A DNA stretch of 64,000 nt. It comes from Cerasicoccus frondis (GTDB taxonomy: Bacteria > Verrucomicrobiota > Verrucomicrobiia > Opitutales > Cerasicoccaceae). The number at the start of each line of letters is the position of its first letter. Position 1 is the first letter of the stretch. Below the pieces are notes generated by a model. That model worked only from the letters and a program-made list of their open reading frames with translations, had not been told where the DNA came from and made no database searches. The stretch spans positions 1 through 64,000 of the forward strand of contig JAVDPC010000001.1 in the NCBI GenBank assembly GCA_031296915.1. The letters are read 5' to 3'. The translations under genes and the position numbers were made by a program. Shown here piece by piece: positions 44,107 to 53,938 of this stretch.

Positions 44107-45933
44107 CTATTGGATTTCGATGGAAAATGGCACCCGCGCGTAGACATTGCGGGGATCATTAAGCGAACGCAGAGACTTCAGTTCTTTGTTCAGACGCCGC
44201 ATGGTTGCGGACACCAGGTCTTCAGGCGCTTTTACCACGGGCGGGGCGCCAGGCGTTTCGCTCAATATATCAGCAATGGCGTCCGCTAGTTTTCGCGGCT
44301 CTGGCACTTGGGTTACGGACCAATTATCTTCAATGCCTGCTGCGGAGACTGCGAAATGAATCGCGTCTGTGAGTCCGCCAATCTGGTCAACTAAGCCGAT
44401 ATTCAGCGCATCTTCTCCACTCCAGACTCGGCCTTGGGCGATTTTGCTGACTTCTTCCAACGGCAGCCCCCTGCCCTCTGACACCTTCATGATAAATTCA
44501 TCGTATAAGTGGTCGGTAAACTGTTGGATTAGCGCCATTTCATCATCTGTTTTCGGGCGGGAAATCGTAAATAGATCCGCGTAAGTGCTGGTTTTCACCC
44601 CATCGAAAGTGACGCCATGCTCATTGGCGAGCGCTTTGAAATTCGGCACCAGACCAAAGACGCCAATCGACCCGGTAATCGTGGCCGGCTCGGCAAAAAT
44701 TTGGTCGGAATAAGCCGAGATCCAATAACCTCCGCTTGCCGCCATGGAGCCCATCGAAACAACCACGGTCTTCTCTTTGCGCGCTTCTCGAATCTCCCTT
44801 TGAATGAGTTCAGAGGCGACAGCGCTGCCACCTGGGCTGTTAACCCTCAAAACAATGGCCGCCACGTTATCGTCATTGCGCAGTTCGCGGATCCAGCGAG
44901 AGAGCCGGTCGCCGCCAACCTGATCTGGGTAACCCTCTCCATCCACGATTTCTCCTTCGGCGTAAACAACGGCGACCTGCGGGCTCGTATTCCAAAGCGG
45001 AACTCCCTCCGAGCGAAAGCCGTGACGTGTAATGTAGTCGCTCATCGCAATCTGGCGAAATGTCTCGTTCTCGTGATCAGTCTCATAGGTCGTTTTGAGC
45101 ATTTCGATGACCTCATCGAAGTAGCCGACATGATCAACCAGCCCGATCTCTTTCGCCTGATTGGCGATAAAGAAACCTTGGCTATTCGACTCTTGAAGTA
45201 TCTGTGATTTACTGGCCCCACGTGCAGTCGAGATATCTGTGATAATTGTCTGCCAGAGATCATCAATGAGCTCTGTCAACTGCTCACGATCCGCTGGACT
45301 CATTTGGTTGCCCGTAAACATTTCCACTGCCGACTTATACTTCCCGACTTTGGTCGCCTGTACTCCAACGCCATATTTTTTCAAAGCATCCCCCAAATAA
45401 ACACCTTCGGCGGAAAGTCCGTTCAGGCTGATTAAGCCAAAGGGATTCATGTATATTTCGTCTGCCACTGACATCAGGTAATAATCCTTCAAGCTAGGGT
45501 CGACAACATACGCATAGACTGGCTTACCCGAGTTTTTAAACTCCTGCAGCGCTTCCCGCACCTCGGTCAAGACCGCTAAACCAGAGCCATAGCCTACCGG
45601 CAGCAAATTTCCATGGAGAAAAATGGCGTCGATCTGGTCGTCATCAGCAGCAGTCTCCAGCGCATCGATGAGCTCCAGGAGGTAGTAATTAGGAATGTAG
45701 CTACCCTCCATGGCTTGGCTGATTGCCTCGTTTAAGGTTTCGCTCTGCGGCGCATCGCTGATATTGGCCCAGAGGTCGACAACCAATACCGTGTTGTCCT
45801 TTATTTCGACCGGCTTGCTTGAACCACTCATCAGGAGCAGAAATAAAAACGCAATACTGCCCAGTAAAAAAACGGATGCTACAATTGCCTGCGCCGCCAG
45901 GCTTCCGAGGACGATTTTGAATAAATCTTTCAT
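44107..45933 (-). CDS. sppA: Signal peptide peptidase SppA, 67K type
   Basis: This 608-residue S49 protease has a tandem architecture, anchored by one N-terminal helix (IVASVFLLGSIAFLFLLLMSG). The catalytic Ser is in VSMGSMAASGGYWISAYSD in the C-terminal half, with the partner Lys in the N-terminal half (VDPSLKDYYLMSVADEIYMNP), as in E. coli SppA. It degrades signal peptides left in the membrane. It is last in the long minus-strand run, 78 bp after the ABC exporter gene. Confidence 0.94.
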   Translation of the reverse strand: MKDLFKIVLGSLAAQAIVASVFLLGSIAFLFLLLMSGSSKPVEIKDNTVLVVDLWANISDAPQSETLNEAISQAMEGSYIPNYYLLELIDALETAADDDQIDAIFLHGNLLPVGYGSGLAVLTEVREALQEFKNSGKPVYAYVVDPSLKDYYLMSVADEIYMNPFGLISLNGLSAEGVYLGDALKKYGVGVQATKVGKYKSAVEMFTGNQMSPADREQLTELIDDLWQTIITDISTARGASKSQILQESNSQGFFIANQAKEIGLVDHVGYFDEVIEMLKTTYETDHENETFRQIAMSDYITRHGFRSEGVPLWNTSPQVAVVYAEGEIVDGEGYPDQVGGDRLSRWIRELRNDDNVAAIVLRVNSPGGSAVASELIQREIREARKEKTVVVSMGSMAASGGYWISAYSDQIFAEPATITGSIGVFGLVPNFKALANEHGVTFDGVKTSTYADLFTISRPKTDDEMALIQQFTDHLYDEFIMKVSEGRGLPLEEVSKIAQGRVWSGEDALNIGLVDQIGGLTDAIHFAVSAAGIEDNWSVTQVPEPRKLADAIADILSETPGAPPVVKAPEDLVSATMRRLNKELKSLRSLNDPRNVYARVPFSIEIQ

Positions 45934-46027
45934 GGAAAAGTTTCTTATTAATATGACTTAAAACCTACTTTGGCAATCTCAGGACATGCTTGATCGCGCT
46001 TTGTGCGCTGAGAGACAGTCAAAAAAA

Positions 46028-47812
46028 CTATTTTGCGCTCGTTTCTACCTTACTGCGGGCGAACTCTTCGTCTTCATACTCTTGGATGACATCCACCTGG
46101 TGCAGCCACAGGTTCGCGTAACGGCCTTCGTTGAGCAACAGCTCATCATGCGTGCCTTGCTCGAGGATGCCGCCATTTTCCAGCACCACGATTTTGTCCG
46201 CCTTTCGTATCGTCGACAGGCGGTGGGCAATGACCAATACGGTGCGCTCGCTCATCAAGTTTTCGAGAGCTTGCTGTATCTGCCGCTCAGTAATGGTATC
46301 AACGCTCGCAGTCGCTTCATCCAGGATGACCATCGGTGGGTTTTTCAGCAACACGCGTGCAATGGTCAGCCGCTGCTTTTCGCCCTGTGACAGGCGAATG
46401 CCTTTTTCGCCGATATTGGTGTCCACTTGCTCGGGCATCTTTTGAACGAATTCCCATGCGGATGAACCACGAAGCGCCCGTTCGATCTCCTCATCCGTCG
46501 CATCTTCCTTTGCAAGCAAGAGATTCTCCCGCACGGTGCCCTCGAAAAGAAATGGATCTTGCGCAACGTGCCCGATTTGCTGATGCAAGTCACTAAGCGC
46601 AAACTCGCGAATATCCAGCCCGTTGATCATCACCGTGCCCTCAGTTGCATCATAAGAGCGCATCGCCAGGTTTGCGATCGTGCTTTTGCCCGCGCCAGTA
46701 TGGCCGACCAAGGCCGTAACCTTACCCGGTTCGATGGTTAAATTAAAATTTGCCAGGACGGCAGGACGCTCTGGATATTGAAAGGTGACATTGCGGAAAT
46801 CGATTTCCAGCAATCCAGAAGGAAACGCTTTAGGCTGGTCAGGGTCTTCCACCTCAATCGGCGCATCAAGGATTTCGAAAACACGCTCACCGCTGGCCTT
46901 CCCAGCAACCAATAGGTGATTGAGCTGATGGAGCTGCCCAATAGGCATGTAAATCATGTTCGCGAAAATCAGGAACATCACCATGTCTGGAAAGCCGAAG
47001 TCACTACTTCCCGACAAAATAAGGTACCCCCCGACTCCAATCACACTAACAGAGCCCAGATTGGTAATGAAATTAGTCGCCGGATTATATGCAGCCCAGC
47101 GAAACATTGCTGAAAGCAGACGTGTTCTCAGAGTTTCCGCCCGCTTGTCAAAGCGTTGCGTTTCTCGCTTTTGCAGGCCAAAAGTCTGTATCAGGCGATT
47201 TCCCTGGATATCCTCGACCAAAAGGCTGTTCAGATCACCCGATGCCTCACGGACCGGTTTCCAGTATTTGCGACCTTTTTTGGCGTAAAAATAACCCGCC
47301 ACCAATAAGATCGGCACCGGCAAAAAGACGAACCAGGCTAAAAAGGCATTCTCACGAAAGAGAACCACCGTCACCCCAATGAGCATCACCAGTGCGCGGG
47401 TCCCGATCTCGGTTCCGTCCAACAGCGCACGCTCGACATTGTTCACGTCCTCGATGACCCGAGACGAAATTTCACCGCTTTTGCGCTGATCATAGAAAGA
47501 CACCGGCAAACGCAGCAATTTCGAATGAATTTGCATGCGCATGTCCTTGAGCACGCGCTGCTCCAGAAGGTTATTCAGCGTAATGCGCAGGCCATTGGCG
47601 AGTTCGCTGCCGAAATACAGCAAGGCTATGATGGCCGCGCCGAACCAGAGCTGATTGAGCGTGCCCTCGTCTTCAACGCCCTTCAGGATTATCTGGATTT
47701 GCTTGGGTATCCAGATTTGCAGACCGGTCATGGTCACCGCCAAACCAATCGTCAGGGTAAACAAGATCGGATAGCGAAAAAGATATTTCGAAACGCGCCA
47801 AATGACATTCAT
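46028..47812 (-). CDS. ABC exporter, fused permease and ATPase (MsbA-like)
   Basis: From ATG 47812 (the track's earlier TTG is unsupported) the protein has 594 residues. Six membrane helices (about 1-310) precede an ATPase with Walker A LVGHTGAGKST, Q-loop GHVAQDPFLFEG, signature RLSQGEKQRL and Walker B VILDEATAS. Such half-transporters work as dimers that export lipids, lipid A or peptides. It follows a family-9 glycosyltransferase, which suggests lipopolysaccharide or glycolipid export, but substrate is not decidable. Confidence 0.9.
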   Translation of the reverse strand: MNVIWRVSKYLFRYPILFTLTIGLAVTMTGLQIWIPKQIQIILKGVEDEGTLNQLWFGAAIIALLYFGSELANGLRITLNNLLEQRVLKDMRMQIHSKLLRLPVSFYDQRKSGEISSRVIEDVNNVERALLDGTEIGTRALVMLIGVTVVLFRENAFLAWFVFLPVPILLVAGYFYAKKGRKYWKPVREASGDLNSLLVEDIQGNRLIQTFGLQKRETQRFDKRAETLRTRLLSAMFRWAAYNPATNFITNLGSVSVIGVGGYLILSGSSDFGFPDMVMFLIFANMIYMPIGQLHQLNHLLVAGKASGERVFEILDAPIEVEDPDQPKAFPSGLLEIDFRNVTFQYPERPAVLANFNLTIEPGKVTALVGHTGAGKSTIANLAMRSYDATEGTVMINGLDIREFALSDLHQQIGHVAQDPFLFEGTVRENLLLAKEDATDEEIERALRGSSAWEFVQKMPEQVDTNIGEKGIRLSQGEKQRLTIARVLLKNPPMVILDEATASVDTITERQIQQALENLMSERTVLVIAHRLSTIRKADKIVVLENGGILEQGTHDELLLNEGRYANLWLHQVDVIQEYEDEEFARSKVETSAK

Positions 47813-47867
47813 TCCACCAAACTTGAAGGCGCTCTGCCCAAAGTTCAAGCGAGGAGGTTGATTTAGT

Positions 47868-48797
47868 CTACTGAATGTGACTTAAGATGTCCGCAAGCAT
47901 CTGGTTTGCCTTTAAGTCCGCCAATACTCCATTTGGCGCTGAAACTACGTGATTCTGGGGGGCGCTGAGCGGGTACGGCCCATACAATTCCGGTGGCGTC
48001 GGGCCAAAGATACCCCAAACCGGCTTACCCATTGCAGCCGCTAAGTGCATGGGGCCACTGTCATTGCAGATGACTAATTTGGCTTTACCCACGAGTAACG
48101 GCAGCACATCCAATGCAGTTTTGGCGGTAAAATTGAAAAAACGATCCTTAGGCCACACGTCACGACCGTCGGCCGCAACATCTCCACCCCAAATGATCGG
48201 CGCATCTGTTTTTTCGAGCAGAAGTTCGGTTAAATCAGTAAAGCCCGGCCACTCTTTCTCGGCACGTCTACTGCCAGGAAACAGTAGCAAGTAATCGGTA
48301 GGCAACTCCAAGGCGCCTTGCTTCGGCGAGGCAAAAGACAGGTGACCTAAGAGTTGATTCTGCAGTCCCATGGCTGGCATAAATTCACGCAAAATATCGA
48401 CCGCATGACGCGAGCCTCCTTCTGGCGCTTTGGCGAATTTCCCATAGGCCCAACGACTTCCCTCTCTGGCGTCAGACCGCCCAACACGACGCTTACGCGG
48501 CGTCTTGGAAAAGGCGGTCATCAGGCCACTGCGCGCAAGCCCCTGCATGTCCAGCACCCAATCATAGTGCGTATCGCGTATATCTGCCAGTAGCTGCCCA
48601 AAGGCTCCGATGCCGGCAGAGCGATAAAACGGCAGCACCCGATCCACCGTATTGCACGCCTCCACCAGTGGCGCAAAAACATCACGCGCCACCCAGTCGA
48701 TTTGAACGTCCTCCAACTGGAGGCGGATCGACTCGACGACCTGCAAGCCATGAATGATATCGCCCAATGAGGACGGTTTGATAACCAGGATACGCAT
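47868..48797 (-). CDS. Glycosyltransferase family 9 (heptosyltransferase-like)
   Basis: The 309-residue protein has the ADP-heptose:LPS heptosyltransferase fold: the start RILVIKPSSLGDIIHGLQVV, YLLLFPGSRRAEKEWP for donor binding and VICNDSGPMHLAAAMGKPVWGIFGPTPPELYGPY for the active site. It likely adds a sugar to lipopolysaccharide core. It sits between dprA (4 bp upstream) and the ABC exporter (55 bp downstream). Confidence 0.92.
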   Translation of the reverse strand: MRILVIKPSSLGDIIHGLQVVESIRLQLEDVQIDWVARDVFAPLVEACNTVDRVLPFYRSAGIGAFGQLLADIRDTHYDWVLDMQGLARSGLMTAFSKTPRKRRVGRSDAREGSRWAYGKFAKAPEGGSRHAVDILREFMPAMGLQNQLLGHLSFASPKQGALELPTDYLLLFPGSRRAEKEWPGFTDLTELLLEKTDAPIIWGGDVAADGRDVWPKDRFFNFTAKTALDVLPLLVGKAKLVICNDSGPMHLAAAMGKPVWGIFGPTPPELYGPYPLSAPQNHVVSAPNGVLADLKANQMLADILSHIQ

Positions 48798-48800
48798 CGG

Positions 48801-49958
48801 TTAATTCCGGCGTTCGTAGCTTCCGTCGGCCCGTTTTCCGACCCGCCGCTTCAACTCCAGCATCAGCAGGGTCGCCGAGACTGCGGAAACAGGCAGGCCG
48901 CTTTTTTCGGCCAGAACGTCGCGCGTCAACGCTGCCCCATCTAAGAGATGTTCGAAAACAGCCCGCTCGTCATTGTTGAGGTCTTTCAAGATGTCGGAAC
49001 GCTGATCGTCGCTCATGGTGATGCTTTGACCGTCCTCACCGCCAAGTTCGAGTTCAGTCTGCTTGGCGCCTCCGTAGGCAAGTTCATTGATTAAGTCGTC
49101 GATACTGGTCAATAGCACAGCCCCATCCCGGATTAACTGGTGGCAACCTGCACTACTTGGCTGATCTATTCGCCCTGGAACAGCAAAAACCGGCCGATTT
49201 TGCTCCATCGCAAAGCGCGCGGTGATCATGCTGCCGCCGCTTTTATCAGACTCAACGACGATGATGGCGGCCGACATGCCCGCAATCAGGCGGTTGCGCA
49301 TGGGGAACGTGGTCTTGCTCGCACGCGTGCCAAAAGGCAACTCGCTGATCAGTACGCCGCGTTCTCCTATTGCCTTATAGAGCTCAATGTTCTCTGGCGG
49401 GTAAACGATGTCCACGCCACAGCCGAGAACCGCAGCGGTGTCGCCGCCAGCCTCCACGGCCCCGTGATGCGCCTCGGTGTCAATGCCTCGCGCTAGACCG
49501 CTGGCCACGCAAAACCCCATGCCAACGAGGTCCCGAGCTAATCGCTTGGCCACACTTTGCCCATACAACGTAGTGCGGCGGCTACCCACAATTGCGACGG
49601 TTTTGACTGCCGGACGCAATGGACCAATCATGTAGAGACCGAGGGGCGGATCGTAAATTTTCTTGAGCGGCTTGGGATAATCCGGATCGGTAATGGCGAC
49701 GAAAGACGCCCCTGCTTTGGCGAGGCGTTTTTCCTCCCGCGCCAAATCGAAATGCTTTTCCCAGTTTTGGATAACCTCCGCCGTATCTTGCCCAATTCGC
49801 TCCACCCGCAACAAGGCTGATTTGCTGGCGGATAGAATGGCTATCGGGTCATCCTTAAATTCATTGAGCAAACGGCGCAAGGTTACGGGGCCAAGGCGTG
49901 GCAGGCCGTTCAACGCAAGCAGCGCCTGGGATTTCGTTAATGATGCGGGCGTGCTCAC
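48801..49958 (-). CDS. dprA: DNA-processing protein DprA
   Basis: The 385-residue protein has an N-terminal helical domain and a Rossmann-like DprA core (VAIVGSRRTTLYG, GLARGIDTEAHHGAVEAGGDTAAVLGCGVD, LPFGTRASKTTFPMRNRLIAGMS). A C-terminal winged-helix follows (LLDGAALTRDVLAEKSGLPVSAVSATLLMLELK). It loads RecA on incoming single-stranded DNA during transformation. The start codon is GTG at 49958. Together with the pilT-like gene it supports natural competence as a possibility. Confidence 0.95.
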   Translation of the reverse strand: MSTPASLTKSQALLALNGLPRLGPVTLRRLLNEFKDDPIAILSASKSALLRVERIGQDTAEVIQNWEKHFDLAREEKRLAKAGASFVAITDPDYPKPLKKIYDPPLGLYMIGPLRPAVKTVAIVGSRRTTLYGQSVAKRLARDLVGMGFCVASGLARGIDTEAHHGAVEAGGDTAAVLGCGVDIVYPPENIELYKAIGERGVLISELPFGTRASKTTFPMRNRLIAGMSAAIIVVESDKSGGSMITARFAMEQNRPVFAVPGRIDQPSSAGCHQLIRDGAVLLTSIDDLINELAYGGAKQTELELGGEDGQSITMSDDQRSDILKDLNNDERAVFEHLLDGAALTRDVLAEKSGLPVSAVSATLLMLELKRRVGKRADGSYERRN

Positions 49959-49965
49959 AACAGGC

Positions 49966-50361
49966 CTACTCGGTCTTAATGAAAATGATCTTCGACCCGG
50001 ACTTGCTGAAAATCAGTTCGTCTTCCACTGTCTCCAAAGTTGAGCCCTCCAGAGAAGACAGGAGATTGCTCTCAAATTGCATTTCGTGTGGTGGACCGCC
50101 CCGGCGAGTCACGATCATTGGACCAACTTTGCCGTATTCAAATGAGGCCTGCCAAAGGTTGATGGGGCCATTTCCGTAGATGTCTTTGTTCGTCAGCTTC
50201 AGCGTTACGTTATCCAGTTCCGGATTTTTGCCGTTAATCGAACTCAGAGTGTATTCCCCCTGGACTGTTGCTGATTGCTTGCTACTAGCGCAGCCGGATG
50301 ACGAAAGCCAGAGCCCAAGGCATAAGACCAGTAAAACAATGGATACGGAATATTTCCTCAT
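49966..50361 (-). CDS. META/HslJ-like lipoprotein
   Basis: ATG 50361 gives 131 residues with a lipoprotein signal (IVLLVLCLGLWLSSSGC) and a domain of about 105 residues. The motifs GEYTLSSINGK, VTLKLTN, GPPHEMQFESNLLSSLEGSTLETVEDELIFSKSG and IIFIKTE match the META/HslJ pattern. It is probably tethered to a membrane face. Role unknown; HslJ itself is linked to stress and novobiocin resistance. It sits 7 bp upstream of dprA. Confidence 0.8.
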   Translation of the reverse strand: MRKYSVSIVLLVLCLGLWLSSSGCASSKQSATVQGEYTLSSINGKNPELDNVTLKLTNKDIYGNGPINLWQASFEYGKVGPMIVTRRGGPPHEMQFESNLLSSLEGSTLETVEDELIFSKSGSKIIFIKTE

Positions 50362-50388
50362 TGCCAAAATACTTTCGAGAAACTGGCG

Positions 50389-51936
50389 CTATGCCAAACG
50401 TAAAACAGGGGCAAGGTAGGACAATAAATCCGTCGTCGCCACTGACACCGCCCCACGCTCCCGGGCTAGCATATCGGCCGCCATGCCATGCCACACCACT
50501 CCAGCGCTCGCAGCTTGAAAGGCTTCACCTGGCCATTGCGCCAACAGACCACCGATTAAGCCCCCAAGTAAATCGCCACTGCCGCCTCTCGCCAAAACAG
50601 GCCCGCCAAACGGCGAAGCATGCACAAAGCGTCCATCGGTAACGCGGGTCAACGGCCCTTTATAAACGGTAATGACGTCATGCTTATGCGCATACCAGGT
50701 GAGGGATTCGCGGTCATAGCGGGCATGGTCCTGCCCACTGAGTCGCTTAAACTCACCGGCATGCGGGGTAATGATCACTGAACCCTTGTTCGGACCACGT
50801 GCCGCGGCTGCATCAAGAACAGCTGGGACCAGGGCATCCGCATCGAGCACCATCGGTGTCTGCGTCTCGGCGACGATCTCCTCGATCAATTTCAGCGTTT
50901 CAGGATCCTGTCCGATGCCTGAACCACACAGCAGCGCTGTGGCCCGGGGCAATTTCTCACGTAGCAAATGCCAACCTTCGAGCGCCAAGCCGCCATCTGG
51001 CGTTTCCGGCCAGGGAACCCACATAACTTCTGGCAACTGAGCCGCAAACTGCGCCGCCACGCTCTCAGGAGCAAACGCCGTCACTAAGCCTACTCCACTG
51101 CGGAGCGCCGCCATCGCATTCATCAGCAGAGCGCCAGGCATTGAACGAGATCCGGCAACGATGAACAAATGCCCGAATTGGCGTTTATCCGCATGCGGAG
51201 AGCGCCAATTGCGCAAAGGAGCAAGGACCTGAGGCGTCAGCACATCTTCGCCTGCTTCCTGCGGTCCAAGATACAATTCTTCGAAAAAGCCAATATCCAG
51301 GTAGCGCAACCGCCCAACTTTATCTGCCTGACTAAAGTTGATCGTCGGCGACTTGAGGATCCCGGTCGCATAAGTTGCGTCTGCTTGAAAAGCATCCGGG
51401 TCCCCCAGCCCACTGGGCAAGTCTACTGCAACGCGGAAAAGTATGGACGCATGCCCGTTGATGGCGGTGAGCAGTTGCTTGGCGCTGTCCCTGAGCGGAG
51501 GCTTGAACTGCATGCCCAACAGACCGTCTATGCAGATTTCAAAGTCCAGGTTAGTGATTTTCAATTGCGGGATCACTTGGGCTTTGCCGGCTCCTTCGAG
51601 GTTATCCCATGCCCGTTGTGTCAACGTGCGACACTCCTTCTTTTCCACCAAAGGCAGGATGAAAATTTCGGCTTCAGGCCGCAGTTGGGAAATTTCATCT
51701 GCAGCCAGTAAGGCGTCGCCACCATTGTGACCTTTGCCCACAATCACCAACACACGCGGCCTGCGATGTTGGTGGGAATGCGGATGCGCCACTTCACAAA
51801 AGTCATCCAATACCGCGCGGCCAAGCGTGCGCCCCGCCTTATTCATCGCCGTCCATTCCGCTTCTTTTCCGGTAAGCAAATGCTTCTCCAAAGCAATGGA
51901 CTCTTCGCAAGTCAGAATGGGGTGCGCATAAATCAT
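50389..51936 (-). CDS. nnr: Bifunctional NAD(P)H-hydrate epimerase/dehydratase
   Basis: This 515-residue two-domain repair enzyme combines an N-terminal YjeF epimerase (VIVGKGHNGGDALLAADEI) with a C-terminal ADP-dependent dehydratase of ribokinase fold (FIVAGSRSMPGALLMNAMAAL, TPHAGEFKRLSG, ARGGSGDLLGGLIGGLL). It restores damaged NAD(P)HX. acpS ends 3 bp upstream of its start, so the two are coupled. Confidence 0.94.
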   Translation of the reverse strand: MIYAHPILTCEESIALEKHLLTGKEAEWTAMNKAGRTLGRAVLDDFCEVAHPHSHQHRRPRVLVIVGKGHNGGDALLAADEISQLRPEAEIFILPLVEKKECRTLTQRAWDNLEGAGKAQVIPQLKITNLDFEICIDGLLGMQFKPPLRDSAKQLLTAINGHASILFRVAVDLPSGLGDPDAFQADATYATGILKSPTINFSQADKVGRLRYLDIGFFEELYLGPQEAGEDVLTPQVLAPLRNWRSPHADKRQFGHLFIVAGSRSMPGALLMNAMAALRSGVGLVTAFAPESVAAQFAAQLPEVMWVPWPETPDGGLALEGWHLLREKLPRATALLCGSGIGQDPETLKLIEEIVAETQTPMVLDADALVPAVLDAAAARGPNKGSVIITPHAGEFKRLSGQDHARYDRESLTWYAHKHDVITVYKGPLTRVTDGRFVHASPFGGPVLARGGSGDLLGGLIGGLLAQWPGEAFQAASAGVVWHGMAADMLARERGAVSVATTDLLSYLAPVLRLA

Positions 51937-51939
51937 GGT

Positions 51940-52353
51940 TTAACGATCTTTACAGACAATCACAGCAAACGCCATTGCTTGCGTGGACGTGTGCGACAGG
52001 GACAACAGGATGTCTGTTCCGCCAACTTTGCGCAGCAAAGCTTCCCCCTGCTCATCCAGGATGGCTATCGGTTCCCCCTGCTCGCCTTTTCCAACACTCA
52101 AAGACAGCAAACCAAACTCTTTGCCGATGCCAGTGCCAAAAGCTTTCGACACGGCTTCCTTCGCCGCAAAACGAGCTGCCAACGACGGATATGGGTTGCG
52201 CATTTTAAGGCAATAAGCCTGCTCTTCCGGAGAGTAAATTCGCTGTAAGCAACGCTCTCCATGACGCTCATGCATTTCGCGGACTCGCTCAATATCCACC
52301 AGGTCGCAGCCAATGCCGATTACGGCCCCTCGAATGCGGGATGGGTCAATCAT
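51940..52353 (-). CDS. acpS: Holo-[acyl-carrier-protein] synthase
   Basis: This 137-residue enzyme attaches phosphopantetheine to ACP. It has GIGCDLVDIERVREM and the metal-binding RFAAKEAVSKAFGTG, ending with LSLSHTSTQAMAFAVI. ATG 52353 overlaps the pdxJ stop (ATGA), which supports translation coupling; a GTG one codon earlier also exists. pdxJ-acpS is a common bacterial pairing. It would act on the ACP at 32708-33091. Confidence 0.94.
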   Translation of the reverse strand: MIDPSRIRGAVIGIGCDLVDIERVREMHERHGERCLQRIYSPEEQAYCLKMRNPYPSLAARFAAKEAVSKAFGTGIGKEFGLLSLSVGKGEQGEPIAILDEQGEALLRKVGGTDILLSLSHTSTQAMAFAVIVCKDR

Positions 52354-53117
52354 CACCGAAAAATGCCGTTCATTTTGGCTTTCATGTCGCGAACCGCCTC
52401 ATCTACGCCAACGAATAAAGATCGGCTCACGATACTGTGGCCAATGTTCATTTCATGAAGCCAAGGGATTTCCCGGGCATGGCGAATGTTCGTATAGTTA
52501 ATCCCATGCCCTGCATTGACCTTGATGCCTGCGTCGTGCGCCCGGACTGCGCCATGTTTGAGCTTGGTTAGCTCCATCTCCATTTGAGGGCCATAATATT
52601 CATTAGCAAAGGCTCCCGTATGAAGCTCAACATACTCAGCCTCAAGCTCAGCCGATAGATCAATCTGCGCAAACTCAGGGTCAATAAACAGGCTCGTGGC
52701 AATGCCGTTTGCTTTCATCTCCGCGATAACGTCTTTGACTCGACTGCGGTGTTTGACGACGTCCAGCCCGCCCTCGGTCGTGACTTCCTCCCGACTCTCC
52801 GGCACCAGAAGCACAACCGCAGGCTTTACCTCTGCCGCAATCTTCGCCATCTCTTCGGTCGCCGCCATTTCCAGATTCATCGGAACCTGAATCATTTCGA
52901 TCATACGGTAGACGTCGCTGTCCTGAATATGTCGCCTGTCTTCGCGCAGATGGAGCGTAATGGCGTCTGCGCCAGCGCGCTGCGCAGCCAAAGCAAAATC
53001 TACAGGATCAGGCTCAACCATCCGTCCACGATCCAACGAGTTATCGCGATAACGCGCTTGCCTGACCGTGGCGCTGTGGTCGATGTTCACGCCCAATAAT
53101 ACATTTCTGGATATCAT
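52353..53117 (-). CDS. pdxJ: Pyridoxine 5'-phosphate synthase
   Basis: The 254-residue TIM-barrel enzyme has the start LLGVNIDHSATVRQARY and GADAITLHLREDRRHIQDSDVYRMI, the catalytic Glu in VELHTGAFAN and the end GINYTNIRHAREIPWLHEMNIGHSIVSRSL. It makes pyridoxine phosphate from deoxyxylulose phosphate and a phosphohydroxythreonine derivative. Its stop overlaps acpS. rnhB lies 56 bp upstream. Confidence 0.96.
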   Translation of the reverse strand: MISRNVLLGVNIDHSATVRQARYRDNSLDRGRMVEPDPVDFALAAQRAGADAITLHLREDRRHIQDSDVYRMIEMIQVPMNLEMAATEEMAKIAAEVKPAVVLLVPESREEVTTEGGLDVVKHRSRVKDVIAEMKANGIATSLFIDPEFAQIDLSAELEAEYVELHTGAFANEYYGPQMEMELTKLKHGAVRAHDAGIKVNAGHGINYTNIRHAREIPWLHEMNIGHSIVSRSLFVGVDEAVRDMKAKMNGIFR

Positions 53118-53173
53118 GGTAAGCTGGGATTGAAACGTGACAACCTACGCAAACTTCTGACTTCGCGCAAAGT

Positions 53174-53929
53174 CTAAAACAGCTCGCCTTGATTGTATTG
53201 AGTCACGGGCAATTCCAGCTTCCGCAAGAATAGCTTACGGTGATGCAAAGTTGGCCCGTGCTCTCGCAATGCCTGGACATGCTTTGGAGCCCCATAACCT
53301 TTATGCTGATCGAAGTGGTAACGTGAGTCCGTCTCGTGCAGTTCAACCATCAGACGATCACGAGTCACCTTCGCGAAGATGGACGCCATCGCGATGGCCA
53401 GGCTTTTGCCATCCCCACCGACGACAGACTCATGCATCCAAGGAAAAGGCTTCAGTGGCTTCCCATCGACTAAAATCCTGGGATACGCGCTCTGATTCAC
53501 GTCATTGCCAAGCAGATCCCCACCAGCAGAATTCGCCGAGAGCAAATCCACTTTCAAGGCTTCCAACGCACGCTGCATGGCTAATCGAGTAGCGCCCAAG
53601 ATATTGAGCGTTTCAATCTCCTGCACGTTTGCGACTCCGGGAAAAACGGCAACTAACTTATCCGCACGCCAGGCTTCAATCACTTGCAACTGAGCTTCAC
53701 GTTGATCGGCTTTGAGCTGCTTGGAGTCGTTAATTTCCCGACTCAATCGCCGAAAACCAGGGTGCTCATAACTAGCAGCGGGAATATAAGCAACCGCTGC
53801 AACCACCGGACCAGCCAATGCCCCCCTACCCGCCTCATCAACACCAATCAATGATGGGCATCGTGTCCTGCGCAATGCTTGTCGATCAAAACGCCAAAGC
53901 GGGTGCCCTTTGCTAGTCTGCGTCGCCAT
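53174..53929 (-). CDS. rnhB: Ribonuclease HII
   Basis: ATG 53929 gives 251 residues. A leader of about 35 residues precedes LIGVDEAGRGALAGPVVAA, which contains the DEAGRG catalytic signature. Two further acidic residues lie in ILVDGKPLKPF (the Asp) and ESVVGGDGKSLAIAMASIFAKVTRD. The protein removes RNA primers and misincorporated ribonucleotides. The track's start (53938) is a TTG that overlaps moaA closely. The gene follows moaA after 9 bp. Confidence 0.94.
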   Translation of the reverse strand: MATQTSKGHPLWRFDRQALRRTRCPSLIGVDEAGRGALAGPVVAAVAYIPAASYEHPGFRRLSREINDSKQLKADQREAQLQVIEAWRADKLVAVFPGVANVQEIETLNILGATRLAMQRALEALKVDLLSANSAGGDLLGNDVNQSAYPRILVDGKPLKPFPWMHESVVGGDGKSLAIAMASIFAKVTRDRLMVELHETDSRYHFDQHKGYGAPKHVQALREHGPTLHHRKLFLRKLELPVTQYNQGELF

Positions 53930-53938
53930 AACTCCCAA